Positions 62,232-64,000 of a stretch of 64,000 nucleotides of DNA are shown here, in pieces. The notes beneath the pieces are model-generated. The model did no database searches. It saw only the letters and a program-made list of their open reading frames with translations, and had not been told where the DNA came from. Each line of letters starts with the position of its first letter. The stretch's first letter is position 1. The stretch is taken from positions 1,298,668 to 1,362,667 of the forward strand of contig CALSNJ010000002.1 of NCBI GenBank assembly GCA_943787745.1. Reading direction: 5' to 3'. A program made the translations under genes and the position numbers. Source of the DNA: an uncultured Alphaproteobacteria bacterium (GTDB lineage Bacteria > Pseudomonadota > Alphaproteobacteria > UBA6615).

Positions 62232-64000
62232 ATGCCAAAACGCACTGACATTAAATCCATCATGATCGTCGGCGCCGGCCCGATCATCATTGGTCAGGCC
62301 TGCGAGTTCGATTATTCGGGCACTCAGGCCGTAAAGGCACTCAAAGACGAAGGCTACCGGGTTGTTCTTGTGAACTCGAACCCCGCCACGATCATGACCG
62401 ATCCGGCATTTGCGGATGCGACCTATATCGAGCCGATCACCCCAGAGATGGTAACCAAGATTCTCGAGGCCGAACGTCCCGATGCGATCCTGCCAACCAT
62501 GGGCGGCCAGACCGCGCTGAACACCTGTCTGACCCTGGCACGTGATGGCACTCTCGACCGCCTTGGGATCGAGATGATCGGCGCCAAGGCCGATGTGATC
62601 GACAAGGCCGAAGATCGCCTGCAGTTCCGCGAAGCCATGAGCAAGATCGGGCTGGAATCACCGCGTTCGATGCAGGTGAACAATCGCGAGGATGCCGAAA
62701 AGGCTCTCGAGTTTGTGCGCCTGCCCGCGATCATCCGCCCCTCCTTCACGCTGGGCGGACTGGGCGGCGGCATCGCGTATAACCGCGAAGAATTTTTCGA
62801 TATCGCCATGGGCGGTATTGATGCCTCGCCCGTCGGTGAAGTTCTCGTCGAGGAATCTGTTCTCGGCTGGAAGGAATTTGAGATGGAGGTCGTCCGCGAC
62901 AAGGCGGACAACTGCATCATCATCTGCGCGATCGAAAACATCGACCCGATGGGCGTTCACACCGGGGATTCGATCACGGTCGCCCCGGCACTGACCCTGA
63001 CGGACAAGGAATACCAGATCATGCGCAACGCCTCGATCGCGTGTCTGCGCGAGATCGGGGTCGAAACAGGTGGGTCGAACGTTCAGTTCGCGATCAACCC
63101 GAAGAACGGCCGCATGGTCGTGATCGAGATGAACCCGCGCGTCAGCCGTTCCTCGGCGCTGGCCTCCAAGGCCACCGGCTTTCCGATCGCCAAGGTCGCG
63201 GCGAAACTGGCCGTCGGCTACACCCTCGACGAGCTGGACAACGAGATTACCGGCGTCACGCCCGCCAGCTTCGAGCCGACCATCGACTACGTCGTCACCA
63301 AGATGCCGCGCTTCACCTTCGAGAAGTTCCCGGGCACGGACGCGACCCTGACCACGTCGATGAAATCTGTCGGCGAAGTCATGTCCATCGGGCGCACCTT
63401 TGCCGAAAGCCTTCAGAAGGCCTATCGCTCCATGGAAACCGGCCTGACGGGCCTGAACGAGGTCACGATCCCCGGTGTGCGATCACGTGGCGAAGGACAG
63501 GGCATCGATGTAGACGCGGTCTTTGCCGCGCTGGGCCAGCCAACGCCCGATCGTCTTCTGGTGATTGCGCAGGCTTTCCGCCTTGGCCTGTCGGCTTCCG
63601 ACATCCACCGGGTCACCAAATACGATCCGTGGTTCCTCGAGCAGATTTCCTCGATCGTGCAGGCTGAAGCACGCATCCGCGACAAGGGCCTGCCCGACGA
63701 TTACGACAAGCTGATGAAACTCAAAAAGATGGGCTTCGCGGATGAACGTCTTGCCGAACTGACGGGCACAGATGAAGCAACTGTCGTTTCGTTGCGCACC
63801 AAGCTCGACTTGCACCCGGTGTTCAAACGGATCGACACCTGCGCGGCCGAGTTCCCGAGCCAGACGCCCTATATGTATTCGACCTATGAGGGAGATTCGA
63901 CCCTGCGCGGGGAATGCGAGGCCGAACCGACGGACCGCCAGAAGGTCATTATTCTCGGTGGCGGACCCAACCGGATCGGACAGGGCATCGAGTTCGACTA
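62232..64000 (+). CDS. carB: Carbamoyl-phosphate synthase large subunit (5' part; runs off the window)
   Basis: 589 complete codons with no stop before the end of the window; a full CarB has about 1080. The first carboxy-phosphate domain begins [20 protein letters not shown] (about 10-29) and continues with [20 protein letters not shown] (about 173-192) and [20 protein letters not shown] (about 296-315). The oligomerisation domain follows, and the second domain is just starting ([15 protein letters not shown]) at 64000. It makes carbamoyl phosphate for pyrimidines and arginine with CarA. Confidence 0.98.
   Translation, partial: MPKRTDIKSIMIVGAGPIIIGQACEFDYSGTQAVKALKDEGYRVVLVNSNPATIMTDPAFADATYIEPITPEMVTKILEAERPDAILPTMGGQTALNTCLTLARDGTLDRLGIEMIGAKADVIDKAEDRLQFREAMSKIGLESPRSMQVNNREDAEKALEFVRLPAIIRPSFTLGGLGGGIAYNREEFFDIAMGGIDASPVGEVLVEESVLGWKEFEMEVVRDKADNCIIICAIENIDPMGVHTGDSITVAPALTLTDKEYQIMRNASIACLREIGVETGGSNVQFAINPKNGRMVVIEMNPRVSRSSALASKATGFPIAKVAAKLAVGYTLDELDNEITGVTPASFEPTIDYVVTKMPRFTFEKFPGTDATLTTSMKSVGEVMSIGRTFAESLQKAYRSMETGLTGLNEVTIPGVRSRGEGQGIDVDAVFAALGQPTPDRLLVIAQAFRLGLSASDIHRVTKYDPWFLEQISSIVQAEARIRDKGLPDDYDKLMKLKKMGFADERLAELTGTDEATVVSLRTKLDLHPVFKRIDTCAAEFPSQTPYMYSTYEGDSTLRGECEAEPTDRQKVIILGGGPNRIGQGIEFD

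Overview
The window is a stretch of a moderately high-GC alphaproteobacterial chromosome. It is probably from a free-living, metabolically broad (Rhodospirillales-like or marine) lineage. The support is the carA / yqeY / dnaG / rpoD block at the right end, a methionine synthase split into two genes behind metF and an ArsR-methyltransferase regulator, a DUF1127 protein, and a catabolic gene repertoire typical of oligotrophic alphaproteobacteria. I infer the taxonomy from gene content only.

Layout. 1-4.5 kb: ClC channel, diguanylate cyclase, a decayed LysR tail facing a DUF1127 gene, and an intact LysR gene. 4.6-6.9 kb: a complete IS3-family element (5125-6637) joins the first third of a hydantoinase-A gene to the last third of an unrelated ABC-permease gene with no target duplication, which marks an IS-mediated deletion. 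6.9-15.9 kb: a catabolic island that looks directed at N-heterocycles or cyclic amides. It has a ring-opening amidohydrolase (cyanurate hydrolase/barbiturase family), an amidase, a 2,6-dihydroxypyridine-hydroxylase-like FAD monooxygenase, an SDR, two cupins, a GST, TetR and a cytosine-deaminase-like amidohydrolase. A BLUF photoreceptor gene sits inside it. 15.9-21.6 kb: methionine operon (arsR-methyltransferase, metF, metH split in two) behind a 28-bp palindrome. 21.9-30.3 kb: mlaA-mlaC, ettA, a tandem YCII protein, a four-gene queuosine group (queG, queF, queA, yhhQ) and an LpxR-like protein. 30.3-32.2 kb: PEBP protein and a calcium-binding-repeat protein.

32.2-45.4 kb holds a coherent catabolic region that I do not recognise as a described pathway. 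A leftward pair (acyl-CoA ligase, citryl-CoA-lyase-like protein) diverges from a rightward eight-gene operon: flavin monooxygenase, 2OG-Fe oxygenase, enoyl-CoA hydratase, split B12 acyl-CoA mutase, class III CoA transferase, MeaB chaperone and SMP-30 lactonase. This converges on a leftward operon of IclR, a two-subunit ThDP decarboxylase and a beta-hydroxyacid dehydrogenase.

45.5-56.1 kb: soluble transhydrogenase, hemerythrin, flavin reductase, acyl-CoA synthetase, a methyltransferase-like protein, and a peroxiredoxin-like gene with an in-frame TGA at the first cysteine of its CPYC motif, which is very likely a selenoprotein. Next come a TRAP-type binding protein with no export signal and a hybrid histidine kinase interrupted by an amber codon. 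56.1-64 kb: a tRNA with anticodon CAU, rpoD, dnaG, yqeY, carA and the 5' part of carB, which runs off the window.

The two most noteworthy signals are the probable selenoprotein at 51935-52582 and the unassigned mutase-centred pathway at 32230-45374.
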